DNA of 64,000 nt from Agarophyton chilense (GCA_030374765.1 JARGXX010000097.1:992001-1056000); one strand, 5' to 3'; counted from the first letter of the stretch, positions 22,979-35,274 are shown. Notes: generated by a model from the sequence alone, not told the origin. A program made the numbers and translations.

Positions 22979-23119
22979 AAAAAGAGGCTTACGCAACATT
23001 CAAAAGAAATAGTTGGTATGTAACAATTCTGCTCGCGTCGCCCTCTGGCAGTTAAGACAGAAAATGGGCACCAAGAAACTCCACGATGATGCGGACGCCT
23101 CAAGACCTCCTTTAATAGT

Positions 23120-23418
23120 TGTTGATCAAGACGGGTACGGGAGTCTACGCGCCGCGCTATCGTGCGGGGAAGAGAATAGGCACAAAGACCTTGAAAGTTT
23201 GTCCAAGGATGCCTCCGGACTCGATATCATCAATCGGGTCCGAACTTTTATAATACCACGTTTGGGCAGATGCCCAAAGAGGTTCCTGTCTCTTTGGGCT
23301 GCTGTAACCCAACTGCTTTGGGTTACGAAAGTGCTACTTCTACACTACGACCTAATACGGCTAATTCGTTTTAATTAATGACCAATATAGCCAGCGCTAG
23401 CATGCGTAGCCATCAACA
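23120..23418 (-). repeat. 3' LTR of gypsy element 1
   Basis: 299 bp, terminal TGTTGAT/ATCAACA. Contains a 10-bp perfect stem GCCCAAAGAG (23272-23281) / CTCTTTGGGC (23290-23299) and a second stem built on AACCCA/TGGGTT just downstream. Confidence 0.93.
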
Positions 23419-23449
23419 GTCCCCCATAGCCAAACCTTTTGTTTGGTTA

Positions 23450-25275
23450 TTGTTTGCGACGGCGGAGATCAAATTGCGCTGTCTCCTCATACCAGACTTC
23501 TTCGTTTCATCCAAGTACTCTTGTAAAAGATCGGGTACGTCGTTGATGAGCGATTCAATACTAACCCAGTCTGCCTCGTCCTATGCAAACCCAGTCCACT
23601 TGACCAGTAGCTCTACCTGATTATTGCGGCGTCTAATGTCTTCGAAGTCTTCGATCACCAGTAGCTCGTCTTGTTGATAAGATAAATGTTCTTTGATCTC
23701 TTCTGAAACTTTAAAAGCCTCGTTCTGGAAACGCTTAAGTCTTCTGCCGTGCACCAGTTCCTTCTGAGAATTGAGGAGGTTTTCAACTTCGAAGATGAAT
23801 TGGTCCCTGCAATCTGTTACCCGGAACGGCCCTCGCCACCGGAGACTCGTTTTCGACCTGATATGTTTCTGTAGAACGGCTTTCAATACGTAGTCGCCTT
23901 CTGTGAAGTCCATAGGCCTGACACCAGTCCGACGGCTGAGCACCTCGATAGAAGATTTTCCTTGCTTCTGTGCACGTTCTGAGCAGGTGCGATGAATGCT
24001 GTCGAGGGCCGTCTGCAACTTCTAGATTTACAGGAGTGCCTTCGTTCGTTCGCTGTCGATGTCGCTGATAGTTGATACTTCCTCCTGACTTCGCAGAATT
24101 ACGGAGAGTGGAGAGTCCTGTGGTAATCCGGTGAATACCGTTAGAGGGCATTTTCCATTAAGCTTCTTCGTTGGAGCGCTGTTCAATGCTGCCTGGACTA
24201 GTGGCAAGACAGTCGGCCAGGCGGATTGCGGTAGCTGGAACTCGGAGAGGATTGCTCGGGTGGCTCTCAGCAACTCGCGGCATACAACTTCGACCGAGCC
24301 ATTGCTCCACGGGCAGTAAGGAAGAGTGAAGTGGTGGTCCACCTTCAGCTTCTGAGCCAAAACTTTAACCGACTTGTTCTTGAAATGGCTTCCTTGATCC
24401 GATATCGACGACCTTGCCACTCCGAATATTGCGAACCATTCCACTAATACCTCGGCAACGGTTTCAGCGTCCGCTTCTTCCGTGCTTCTGAACCACACAT
24501 ATCCAGAAAGATCGTCCTTCACAATCAGAATGTATAACTTTCCCTTTTCGCCCTTGTTGATGTAACAAAAGTCGAAATGGAGCAGTTCGTTCGGTTTGCT
24601 CGCGTGAAAAGTATGGCCGAGACGCCTCGGGACGACTTTTCCAGGTTCAGTTGCGAGGCAATGGAAACATGACCGTATGAAATCCTTAGTGTTGCTCCTA
24701 AGCTTCTTCCACCACAAGTGTGCTGTAACAGTTTCTGTCGTTGCCTCAGCTGCTCTGTGTCCCCCTCTCCCGGTTTGCGCTGCGATCAGGATCCGAAGTT
24801 GTAGCCTCGTGTCCTCGTCGGGTATCCATATCTGTCCCGTGGGCACTCGGAAAACTCCACCTGTCCGCTGCGCCTTCTTGGAAAATGAGTTACGGCTTTT
24901 CTGCTGGGATTCGATGATATCTTGCAGCGACGGCCAGTCATACGCTTGGTTGACTCCGGGGTTGATTGGCGCCGTCATTAGTGCTCGTATTCGTCTCACG
25001 TTAGACGGCTGCACTGTGTTCTTCGTTTGGACAGCCCACCTGGTAAGCATGTCGGCCCACACATTTCGCTGTCCCGCCACATGTTCGATGATGAATCGAA
25101 ACCCGTTCAATTTCAAGGCCCAGCAGGTGAGTTTGTTGGCGGTGTGCCGCGCAATTCCAGGGTCACGGCCATATGGGTCGTAGATGTGAACGAGGTTCGC
25201 ATGGTCGGTGTAAATTGACGCGGTCCGTCCGTCAAGTAATCCAGTCTGTACATGGACTCTACGATCGCGAATCAT
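23450..25275 (-). pseudogene. Gypsy 1 RNase H end, integrase and chromodomain
   Basis: Minus strand. 25275-24028 encodes the RNase H tail (TASIYTDHANLVHIYD) and integrase: zinc region HRAAEATTETVTAHLWW ... CFHCLA, then DFCYINKGEKGK, SDQGSHFKN and NGSVEVVCRELL (D, D, E present). 24018-23581 continues with the integrase C-terminal module (TEGDYVLKAVLQKH, LRWRGPFRV). It ends in a chromodomain (about 23670-23480) whose core LLVKWTGFA is cut by a TAG at 23581, after which DEADWVSIESL continues in frame. Known chromodomains on gypsy integrases bind modified histones and steer insertion to heterochromatin. Confidence 0.85.
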
Positions 25276-26684
25276 TCATTTTCTGGCACACTTCACCTTT
25301 CGGAAGAGCCGGTGAAGGCTCCGGAGAGAAAACACAATGGTTCGTGCGTTCGTTCGTCCATTTGCTTCTTCTGCTCCTGTACTGGAGACTGGGTTAGGAT
25401 TGCCGCCCAATGAGTGTCCGAAGCGTCTGTGAACAGACACAGTCTGTAGCCTGGCTTGGGAAGTGCTAATTTAGTAGTAGATGTGAGATGCTGCTTGACA
25501 CGCTCGAAAGCTTCGGAGTGCGAGCGATTCCAGGAAAGCTTCACCCTTCTCAGGGCCTTTTTCGTCCGTTTTCCGGCTTTCTTGCATGCTTCTTCCAGAA
25601 GCTTATGGAGTGGCGTTACTACACGAGTGTAGTCGGGTATAGATGTCCTCATCCAGTTAGATGCGCAGGGTAGTTGTTGCCACTGGTCCCCAGTTTGTGG
25701 GGACTTCATCGCCAACAAGACCTCAAAGTTCCTTGGGTCAAATTGGACTCGTTCGGATGAGATTATCCTGCCGCAGAACTTTACTTTCGTAGTGAAGAAA
25801 AAAGACTTCTTAGGATTCACTTTGAATCCAGTTTCCGTGCAGACTTCGAGGAATACTGCGATTTCGGGTAGAAGCTGTTCTTCATTTTCGGCGTGGATGA
25901 GAAAGTCATCTAGCCATTGCAGCATGCGATTTACCTTTCCCTCGAACTTCTCCCTTGTCACGGATTGGAAGTGGTTTCCGGAGTCTGTGCCTCACTGTAG
26001 AGTTCTGGTTGGCGAGTATATCCCTAACGGGGTCTGGATTGACATTATCTCCTGCGATAGTTTGTCCAAAGGAATTTGCCAATAGCCATGCGTAAAGTCG
26101 ATGTTAGCGAAACACTTTCTTCCTCCACAGTCCTGAAGCATTGACTCGAAGTGCGGCATTGCTGACTGGAGAGGCAATGTCTTCGAGTTTGTGCCGCGTT
26201 AAGTCGACGGTGAAACGGAGCTTGCCAGTCCTTGGCTTCGGAACTGCGAGTGCGGGGCATGCCCATCGTGCCTAGTCATACTTGTAAACCGCGCCGATCT
26301 TCTCGAGTTCACGAATAGTGTGCTTGATGAAAACTCTCTGTGCGGTTGAGAATCGTCGTTGGGGAGAACGATATGGTTTGGCGTTCGGTGCGAGCTTGAT
26401 GGGGAGAGGACGCCCATTAGCAGGAGGATCTGATCCTAATTTGATTCGAAACAACTGCGATGCTTGTCCAAGAGTTTTCGAAGCTTTCCAGTGCCTGCTT
26501 CAGATAGACCGTTCTTCTTGGCATCCTCGATCGCCGACTGTATCGCATTGTCGATGGACTCCGTGGAGTATACTCCAAATCCTGCTTGCAGGCACTCGGG
26601 TGGCTCGATGGGATCTTCGTCTGTGTTTATGTAGATTAAGCCTCGATATGTCGCTGAAGAGAGCCTACAGTATCCTCCTTGCAG
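25276..26684 (-). pseudogene. Gypsy 1 reverse transcriptase / RNase H N-terminus
   Basis: Decayed RT on the minus strand. Fingers and palm lie at 26454-25990 in broken frames (LPIKLAPNAKPYRSPQRRFS, then FANIDFTHGYWQIPLD with the first Asp). 25961-25293 is an open block with the second catalytic box MLQWLDDFLIHAE, the thumb (NPKKSFFFTTKVKFCGRII) and RNase H start (CLFTDASDTHWAAIL). Stops and shifts occur near 26275, 26180 and 25990. The style of the thumb and RNase H junction is what I remember from oomycete gypsy elements. Confidence 0.82.
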
Positions 26685-27401
26685 TTATTTTTCTGATTTA
26701 CCGTCGATAAGAGACGCTACGCGGTGCAAATGCTCGTCGAAGTCGAAAGCCATGGCCTTCAGCAATGGTCTGTCGAAGAGTACCTCAGGCATTTCGGAGT
26801 CTGCAATTAGAAACTGTACACTTTGGATGCGCACAGGGATTCCTGTATGAGGTAAAAGTATTGTTAGGTCTAGGTTGACAGTCCTTGACGCGATGACCGG
26901 AAATCTAGAGTCGTCCGACTTGATTGCGGTGTCCAGCGTCATGGGTTTCTCGAGTTGTTCTGGCAAGAGTTCAGGGTACTTCGCAGCGATAGTTTCGTAA
27001 AAATTAGATGGTAAAGTAGAGTAGTCCGCTCCTGAGTCTCCTAAGGCTACCGTTTCAGTATCGTTTAAACGAATCTTGTACCTCCCTTCCTCTGCGTTCG
27101 GGGCAGGGTCGACCGAAGAGTGCAGTGAGGCAGCCTTGGAGCTTCTTCCGTTCTTCCTCTTCTTTCCGAAATGCTGGTCGAGTAGCTCGCGTCTCTTCTC
27201 CTTCGAGGTGACAGGGAATCTGCTGATCGGATGAATTCCTGAACATTCTCCTCTGTTCAAAAATGGCTTGTCCCAATCATCGAAGTTGTTCTTCTCCATC
27301 GCACCCTTTTTTGCTCGCGTTGCCCACGTTGTGGGGCTTTTGTATGCGAAATCCCTTTCGAAGTTTCTTGTTCTTGGGTTTCTCCGATTTCGAGTTCTCA
27401 C
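26685..27401 (-). pseudogene. Gypsy 1 protease domain
   Basis: 239-codon open block. A basic N-terminal part is followed by an aspartic protease with active site VALGDSGADYSTLPSNF (near 27030) and a C-terminal flap region with VQFLIADSEMPEVLFDRPLL. The domain itself looks intact but is cut off from gag (frame change near 27290) and RT, so it counts as part of a dead polyprotein. Confidence 0.8.
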
Positions 27402-28074
27402 TTGTTACTCTGGTGTCGGGAGCCTTTGAGTGCTTCTCTTTTAGCTTAAGAGTTGCGCACTGTACGACGTGCACTTGAGCTGCAAGGTTAGCTATGACAT
27501 TTGCAGAAAACTTCAAATCTCCCTTCTGCTCCTTTTTCCAAAGTTGCATCTGGTCCATTTCGATTTGTCTCAGCTCAGGTGGTTCCAGTTTTGGCACGAG
27601 TTTCACGACCAGTTCCTTGCATTGGTCCTTGTCGTTGATGATGCTTGAAGCATTGTACTCATCCAGTGCGGCGATGATATCTAAAACAAAATTCTCCGCT
27701 GCTCCAGAAGGGTCTCTTGGCATCACTTTGTAACAAACTCTGGATATGGCTTCCTCCACGCAGTCGCTGAGATTTCGGATAGTTGACGAAAGGCGACTGT
27801 CGAACCAGTTCTAAACGGCTTCGTCCGTGGCGTCTTCTGATGATGGTGCCCCTTCAATGCGTCCCAACATACACAGACTGTGCAGTAGTCCAGGCTTCAT
27901 GCATTGCGTGATAGATACGGCCTTAATCCTTTGATTCGGTGCGCGTCCGGCATTGATGTCGTTTACACGTTGGGTGTACGCAGCAAAGTTTACTTCAAAT
28001 TGAATAAGATCTGCTTGAGTCGCGCCAGCCAAATTCGGGGGGTGAATAGTGTTCACGATTCCGTACGACGACAT
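27277..28074 (-). pseudogene. Gypsy 1 gag
   Basis: Minus strand, starting at the ATG at 28074 (MSSYGIVNTIHPPNLAGATQ), 46 bp inside the 5' LTR. A TAA near 27812 separates 27811-28074 from 27277-27759, but the reading continues as a retrotransposon Gag-like helical domain (FVLDIIAALDEYNASSII, LRQIEMDQMQLWKKEQKGDL). No zinc knuckle is recognisable. The assignment rests on position and on the downstream protease. Confidence 0.7.
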
Positions 28075-28120
28075 AGTGCTCCTGTGTGGTCCTGGTACTC
28101 TTTGACGTCTCAAAGCGCTT

Positions 28121-28419
28121 TGTTGATCAAGGCGGGTACGAAAGTCTACGCGCCGCGCTATCGTGCGGGAAAGAGAATAGGCACAAAGACCTTGGAAGTT
28201 CGTCCAAGGATGCCTCCGGACTCGATATCTTCAATCGGGTCCGGGCTTTTATAATACCACGTTCGGGTAGATGCCCAAAGACGATCCTGCCTCTTTGGGC
28301 TGCTGTAATCCAACTGCTTTGGGTTACGAAAGTGCTACTTCTACACTACGACCGAATACGGCTAGGTCGTTCTAATGAATGACCAATCTAGCCAGCACTA
28401 GCATGCGTAGCTATCAACA
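28121..28419 (-). repeat. 5' LTR of gypsy element 1
   Basis: 299 bp, the partner of 23120-23418. The stem GCCCAAAG/CTTTGGGC is conserved although its loop differs. Followed by the target duplication ATAGT. Confidence 0.93.
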
Positions 28420-28494
28420 ATAGTCTGGCACTCTTTTATAATGATTTCTTTTATGATTGGCACCTACAATTTTTAGTTGGTAGGTAGTGGTTGT

Positions 28495-28800
28495 TAGAAA
28501 TATAGCGACGGGAACGCGCTGTTCTCGTCGCGCAATGGACTCTGCCCGTGCTGTTCCGAACAGAACAGGAACATTACGGACATAGTTCTAATATTTGCAC
28601 CTTATACCCAAATTGGTGACCTTTAGTCCGCCGTATCGCGGTCTTTCTAAGGCCGTCACTAGAGAGCGCACTGTGTAAAAGAGTCTAAGAACATAAATAG
28701 TCCATACAACCGAACAATCAGCATTGCCGTTTGCAACTCGATTTTCAGCCTTCTTTTTCCTCCTCTCTAAAATCTTCCAACCGTTTTGATTTGTTTTTTT
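28495..28800 (-). repeat. Dispersed repeat, copy 2 (inverted)
   Basis: Inverted relative to 12540-12845. Shared GTGCTGTTCCGAACAGAACAGG and GAAATATAGCGACG blocks. An 81-codon frame (28588-28833, minus) covers most of it, but its homology to copy 1 crosses stops there, so coding is not supported. Confidence 0.6.
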
Positions 28801-28966
28801 AATCATTACCGCCCAGGAATAAGTGTTACGCAAATGCGTTTCACTGGGCAGTTTGTGTAAGCCCTGTTGATTGCAGCTGCTGGTCTGACCGCCTTGTTTA
28901 GAGGTGGGTCAACAGATACACGACTTTCATAAACACATAAACACTCCTGTTCCAGGTGAAGTCCGT

Positions 28967-29222
28967 ATTGTATAAACCTCTAGCAGGTTTTGGAAGGCAA
29001 CTGGAAACTACTGTTTGTGATAGAAAAATGTCGAAGCATCTAGAAGCTTCTATAGAACGTTATGTAGAAAGTGCAAGAACTATCTTAGAAGAAAATGATA
29101 TGCGTCTAGAACAAATTACAAGTGCTTAAAACCAGTATAAAAGGAAAGAAGAACAGAGACTGAGTCGAACAAAACGAACTCAAGTCAACACTTCACAGAA
29201 TTATCCGTGTTCGAGTGTACTT
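28967..29222 (+). repeat. LTR-like dispersed repeat, copy 2
   Basis: Homologous to 11627-11897 in the same orientation. Contains CAGTATAAAAGG as a TATA-like box near 29140 and the block AACGAACTCAAGTCAACACTTC near its end. No element interior adjoins it. Confidence 0.55.
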
Positions 29223-30266
29223 TATACTATCAGTCCGAGCCGCCATTTATGAGGTCTTGACTTCAGCTCAGCCGAACTACCATCAACTTGGTATCTTTTT
29301 CGGAAACGGCTCTTCGTGCTGTTGATCCGAATCAAACACACTTCGTTGGGAATGATGTATTTCAACAAGGTTTTTAGTTTTTTATATTGTAACGACATGC
29401 ACTGCGAAAGCTGCAAATTTGGCGGCATATGCGGCTGCGCGGTTTTATCTTTTGAATTGGAAATCAAGTGGTTTAAAGGAAGAATATGCAGCTACTCAGG
29501 CCGTTATTGATGTTGAGGACGTCTCACGAGAGATGTATATTGAATTACAAAGGCAATCTGTTTCGGGCAGCTACGTAGGTTGCACTACAATTCACACTAG
29601 CGTAAGTTAGATTGACACGAAACAGAATCTTTAGTAATTTGAAATTTCGGTCTAATCTAGTAGACGTTGAATTAGACTGATACTGCGAAGTTGGCGCAGT
29701 AGAGACCCACTCCAAGCTCCCAGCCACTCTAAAAGAGCTCGGAACAAGAGAACTACTTCTCTTGCCCGACAACCGTCGAACAACCTTCAACTTTTTCGAC
29801 ACCAACTTCTTCATCAGCATTACCGTCCTTCCCGACCGTCTCGTTCTTCTTCGGCATTCTACACCGTCTACGCCGAATCGCACTTTGCACAACAATTTAT
29901 GATTTGGGGTTTAACTGATTGCTTGTCCACGCGAAATGCAGCACTCGGCTCCCAGTCCATTCAAGCAGGCTGAATTTACCCTTCTGCGCTATTCCTTGCA
30001 CCACGCAATCTACATTGAGGTAAACAAGGGAGTAATCGTTCTCTTGGTCTTTTAGATGCCTTTTCGACTTGAAGAGCTTATGGTTATTTGGGCCATAGCT
30101 ATTTATATATAAACTGCACCGCCGGGGGTTGAGGGAACAGAATCTATTTCTCAACAAACAAACCGCGTGCTGTTCTAGTCAGCTTTTTTGCTATTTTCAC
30201 CAAACTTTCTCCTCCCCTTTTATTTTTTCATTCCCTCTAGCGCATTGACTCATTGTCAACCCCGCG
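29223..30266. other. No recognisable gene
   Basis: Contains a basic 116-codon minus frame (29545-29895) and shorter frames with no motif I can assign. No repeats shared with the rest of the window were noticed. Confidence 0.35.
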
Positions 30267-30286
30267 TGTTATCACAATGTCAAACA

Positions 30287-31993
30287 TTATCTACATTGGT
30301 CACTTGTGATCAACTGTGGGGAAACCTGTAGAAAACAAGAGAATATAACAAACCCCGTCGGCGTAATGCTCAACTTGTTCGTTGTCATGAGCGTCCAAAG
30401 CGGATGTGTATTCGAAATCATTCCCTTGGTCATGCCATCTGCATAATTCTCAGCTCCCGTTACCCAAGCCAAATACCTTAAGTCTCCCTTCGTATGACTT
30501 CCACGCATGGCGTAAATTTCAATCTGTAACCGTTTCTCCAACGTAGCACTATTCTTTGCAATCACATTAAACACGGTCCTAGAGTCTACGTACCCATCGA
30601 TTCCAATTTTCTTCCCTACCATTTCTTCCAGAATGTCTTTAGCAATATATGAATTATCGGAGCTATAAGGTAAAGCGTGAAGTTCTGCCGCTATAACAGA
30701 TCTCGTGACTCTTCTGCATTTTGAACTTCCGTAGTGAATTATGTTAGGATCATTATTCCTATCCACCATAAGCAAAATGAAACCTATTTGTGACTTGTGG
30801 TTCTCAGTATTAGCAAAAGATGCGTCCGTGAATAGTGCCAGTCTGACGGAGTTTATATCGAGCGGAATGTACCTCAATCCGAAATCTGAGGTTTTGACAC
30901 ACTTCTTCACAATCTTCTTGAGCTTCCTGTAGTCTGAGATAGAGGAATTCGGACATGCACTGGCCAAAAGTTGCACAGAAGCACATATGTCCAGTCTTGT
31001 GCAGCAACAGACGTACTGAATTTTGGCCCTAGTACTTGAAAACTCTTCTTGTGTCTCACCAAATTTGACAGATTTTAGCCTCCTTGTTGCTTGGATACTG
31101 ATCCTTCTGTTTGAAAGTCTGCTAGTTGTCATGCCATTGAATTCCAAACTTTGGCCTTCACCTAAAATCTTGCTTGGTTTGCTCTGTAATCGTTCTGCTT
31201 CCTTTTCCTCTGTCATTAGAAACTGTTCGTTACCAAACCCAAAGGAATCATCAACCTGTAGCACAGTTACACACTCAAGCTCATCTTCTCTTCTGTATAA
31301 AACACATGTGTCTGCTTTTGTTGGTTTCATCTTCAGTTTCTGTAGGTGATGTGTGTGGGAAGTTAAAAATCAATGCAAACCACTCTCCGGTATTCCGTAC
31401 AACGGCTTCAGGACGAGCAAAACTTCATCAGACTTGAGTACCATTTCTACTGGTGCTTTCGGATATATATTCCTTTCAATCTTGGATTCTGACTGAATAT
31501 ATGCCTGAGAATTATCCCTTACATGGGCTTCATTACTTGGAAATGATGCTGCCAGAAATAGGGCAAATCGCTGTCCCAGTCTAGAAACAGTTGGTGATTT
31601 TGTGGCAATACTCAATGCACCTTTGTCGGGAAAATTCTGAGCGACCAGTCTTGACTTTTCAACAGTCTCTCCGTTAACCGTCTTCCAAAGATCTATCCAT
31701 CTCGATCCATAGATACGTGTGCCATTCGGAACGTCTTTCATTTTCACGACCTTTACATTCTTTCTCTTCAGGAGGCCTTCTAGTTCCGTGTGTCTTACCT
31801 TAGTAAAATCCCTACCGTTCGATTCCATTGAAATATCGTCTGCTCTAGTAAATGATCCGAATGTTTCCGTCAAAAACGCTTCTGAAAGTAGTTGTTTTTC
31901 TTCAATATCCACTTGCGCCCTTTCTTTTTCAGGGGGTTTTGGAGCAATGATTTTGTCAGAGGTAGAAGTGGTGTCTATTAATGATGGAATCAC
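30287..31993 (-). pseudogene. Copia lineage-2 RT and RNase H
   Basis: 31993-31370 holds the RT N-terminus (MKDVPNGTRIYGSRWIDLWK, then KSRLVAQNFPDKG, SPTVSRLGQRF). 31330-30287 holds the RT end with VLQVDDSFGFGNEQF (VDD in place of YVDD) and RNase H (LALFTDASFANTENHKSQIG, RVTRSVIAAELHALP, DSRTVFNVIAKN, ADGMTKGMI). The palm between them (around 31340-31500) is damaged and a frame change separates the blocks. RNase H catalytic residues look intact. Confidence 0.75.
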
Positions 31994-32065
31994 TGGTTTG
32001 ACGACATGAGAACGGAATATTCGGCGACCATGAAGAAGTTGTGCGACTACAGTTTCGCCATCGAT

Positions 32066-32960
32066 TTATACAAATGGGAACGGCCCTTCCCAGAGCTTGG
32101 ATGATTCACGGAACACATATACAGGAGAACCGGCAGGTAGTTTCGTGAGTGCAGCGCTGTGTTCTTTCCCTTTTTGTCCTCCGCTGTGCTTCAATCCAAA
32201 TGCGATTCTTCTCCTTGCCTGTTCCTTCTGTACCATTTTCATGGCATCTTCCATGGCCTTCGCTCTCTGTAATTGAGTCTATGCAGGTGTGTTTCGAGGC
32301 GGTCGGGGTAACGATCCATAAACGAGGAGAGTTGGACAAAGTCCTTCTGGACCGATGGTATCGTTGACAGCCTTTACTGCCGTCTGAAGGTAGTCTGCAT
32401 TGCTTTCATCCCTGGAGAGTGACTCTCTGATTTTAATGTATGCGGTTCGAAGTGGTCCATGGTATCGCTCGACGTGGGACATAGTGGATGGCGATTCGAC
32501 TGAGGACTGAAGAACTGAAATACCTTCGGCTTCAGCTGGTCCTAGAAATTCTTTCGATACAAAATTGCTGCCTTGGTCTATCCTGAGAAAGTCCGGAGGT
32601 CCCAGATACATTTGTATCCAACATCGAAAGAAAGCCTTCCAAACGTGTGAAAAAGTTACTCGCTTTAGAAATGCTGCGGCACTGTAGTGTGTTGCTTCAT
32701 CCACAGCATGTAATATAGGTTGTCAATTGATGTACATTATACCGATAGAGACAATGTGATTGAACTTCATTTCATCAGTTCCAACAGTGATTTTGAATGT
32801 TCTAGGCCGAGATGCGTTGGTTGCGCATTTTATGCATGATTTTGTAATTTCCTCGATAGCCTTTCTCACTTCCACATTCATCTTTTTCCGGTCGTGCCCG
32901 TTTCAAGAGATCAACCAAGGCTTGAACACTCGGGTTTCCGAAAACTCTATGGATTTTCTT
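32066..32960 (-). pseudogene. Copia lineage-2 integrase
   Basis: 32704-32279 contains the core LHAVDEATHYSAAAFL, the second Asp in FLRIDQGSNFVSKEF and the catalytic Glu region in MSHVERYHGPLRTAYIKIRE, followed by GLCPTLLVYGSLPR. 32254-32066 adds the C-terminal segment AALTKLPAGSPVYVFRESSK. The zinc region upstream (32710-32960) is broken by stops. This MSHVERYHGPLR-style core is typical, from memory, of fungal and protist copia elements rather than plant ones. Confidence 0.72.
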
Positions 32961-32975
32961 CCATTCAGCTTCTGT

Positions 32976-35274
32976 CTACAGTGACAAGGCTAAGTCTTCC
33001 TTTTTCCATTTGTGAATCAGGAAATAGTTCTGGAACGTCAGCGCTTGTTTCAGATGTTTGAACATCACTTCCTTGTTCTGTATGCTGATTTCCAATCCGT
33101 TCTCAATCATATCCTTCATGCTCAGTAGTGTAGGAACTTTGTCTGGTACAATCTGAAAAGTGACGTCGATTACAAGATTAAGGTCTTTGAAGGGTATCGG
33201 AATCATTGCCGTACACATTGGTTGACTACTGCCTCCTATTCCATTTAACTTCCTTACCTGATCACAGTTCAATTGACATGGGACATCAAACTCTTCACAA
33301 TACGCCTTGTACTGTGGATAGAACATTCCCGATGAGCAACTGGCACAAATGTCCATGTATATTCCTTTAAATCGCGTTCGTTCTTCATTTTTGAGCTCAT
33401 TCTGCATGGTTTACATAGCTTCTGACATATCTTTGTGAAAGGAACTTCCGTGGACGAAAGAAGCGTTCGTGAGATGAACTTCGTCTGAAGCGTGTAGTGA
33501 TAGACTGTCTTCAGCTATATACATCGCCATGTCTTGATCATCACTGAAATCACTCTCACTGGAGTATACGCAGTTTGCCTCGTCCTCCGATTCGTCTTTG
33601 TGTTCTGTTGCCAAATCTCCAACTACATAAGCCATATATTCCACGGTGACGTATGCAGATGGGTTTCTTTTCTTCATCTTTTCTATTGTATTCCTAATCT
33701 CGGATGGGCTGTGAAGAGTCCTTGCCAGATGGTTTTCACCACAAACATAGCAATCCTTCCCTTTCAGTCACTTAGATGATATCTTACGAGCTCCATTAGG
33801 TCTCCGTTTCGTGCAACCCTTCAGATTCTTTCGTGCGTTTCCTCCATACATATTACACAGAGCATTATTGGCTGAGCTTGACTCCTTTTTCGATACGGAC
33901 TGTGGTGAAATGAATGCTCCCGCAGTTCTTTGGTCGTTCGAGAGAATCGTAGCGATACGGATTTTGGCCTCCTGAGATGTGCGTGGAACTCTCTCCCGCA
34001 GAGATTGGGTGATTTGGGTTGTGTCGGCTGCAACGATTAGCTGGTCTCTCAGAAAATTATCTTCACGGTAGACTGGGTCGAGCTGTGTCTGCAGCTGCGT
34101 AAATCGAGTACAGAATCTTCGAAAGACCTCTAACTCACTCTTCTCTGGGTCCTCTCTCATGGCCTGTGATAGTCGCAGTGATTGCCAAAGTATCAGAGTT
34201 CGGTTCGCTGTTCTTCATTCATGTAATTATCGATTAGCTTTTGTAAGACTTCTTCATATGTGTCACCGACACGGTATGTACCCAGGAAGAATGATAGTGC
34301 ATCATCGCAAAGCATAATTTGGATTCTTTCACCTTTTTCTTCTTCAGTTACACGGCATATTCTGGCCATGGAGTCATAAAGCTCAACAGTTCCTTGTAAT
34401 TCCTAGTCAAATCCCCCGCCAAATATTCGTCTTCCTTGAAATGTCTTCATTAGACCGTTAACTCCAATAAAGTGCTGAGATTTTGAACCAAACTTATCAT
34501 TCCGTTCGTTAATCAAACTGGGTCCTGTATTACGTTCCTGGTTGGCCACTAAGTTGGGTAGCACATCCTGAATAGTTGTTCTAGGTAATGATTCAATATG
34601 GGATTGGTTCTGGTCTTGTACTCCGATAGCACTCCCGTTTGTCCTGACAGATTCGCCCCTTGGGTATGCTTGACCCTGGCGCATCGAATCATCTACATCC
34701 CAAACACCGGAGAGTTCTAGACTGGGTCTGGAAATTCGGTTATGGTAGTTCGGATCTTCTATTGTATGTCTCGGATGTACTAAGTTCCTTACATTTGAGA
34801 GCGGGATGTTCGGACTCCAAGAATTCACTGGTACAAAGACACTTTTAGTAAGACACTCCATTAAGGCTCTAGTACGGGGTAGAACTTGTTTCCGTCTCAC
34901 AAAAACTCCCCTTTCAAGAAGATATTTGATCCACGTGATGGTAGTATAGTAGATCTCGAAATATGTGTAATAGTGTCTGGACGAAAAGTGGATGTAAATT
35001 CAAACCAAAGTAATTCGTTTCTCTAGTCTGTGTCTTCAAAAATTTGCAACATCTCACGAGTATAATCCTCAACACTGTTCCTGTATGGTGCAATAAGTTC
35101 ATTAGAGGCGTCAGCCGGTGGCCATTTCGGATCTCCAAAGTCATCGCACAATTCGTTCTCGAAAGTCCGCAGTGAGCTCGGGTTAAGACCAATGATAGGC
35201 TCCGTTTGGGGTCCTATAGTTCCAAATCCATTTCCGTCTCCAGATGCCGATCCAACACTCGGCGCTTGTGACAT
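32976..35274 (-). pseudogene. Copia lineage-2 gag and protease
   Basis: Gag remains lie at 35274-35023 (ATG at 35274), 34900-34403 and 34160-33768 (RFCTRFTQLQTQLDP). A degraded zinc knuckle CYVCGENHLARTLHS lies near 33740. 33677-33411 is an acidic linker. 33407-32976 is the protease region, where the active site reads IYMDICASCSSG instead of D-T/S-G, so the enzyme would be inactive. Frames are separated by stops throughout. Confidence 0.62.

Larger units (their letters stand above)
23120..28419 (-). mobile_element. Ty3/gypsy element with chromodomain integrase
   Basis: A complete 5300-bp element with two 299-bp LTRs (23120-23418 and 28121-28419) that begin TGTTGAT and end ATCAACA, flanked by the target duplication ATAGT (23115-23119 and 28420-28424). 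The minus-strand order is gag, protease, RT, RNase H, integrase, chromodomain. The purine tract ATGGGGGAC abuts the 3' LTR. The 5' LTR is followed by AAGCGCTTTGAGACG, the presumed primer-binding site (tRNA not identified). LTRs differ at about 23 positions, and pol has stops and shifts. The protein style resembles oomycete gypsy elements. Confidence 0.93.

Noticed and set aside
28588-28833. 81-codon minus-strand ORF as a small gene
   Set aside because: It lies within a dispersed repeat whose other copy (12540-12845) does not keep the frame.
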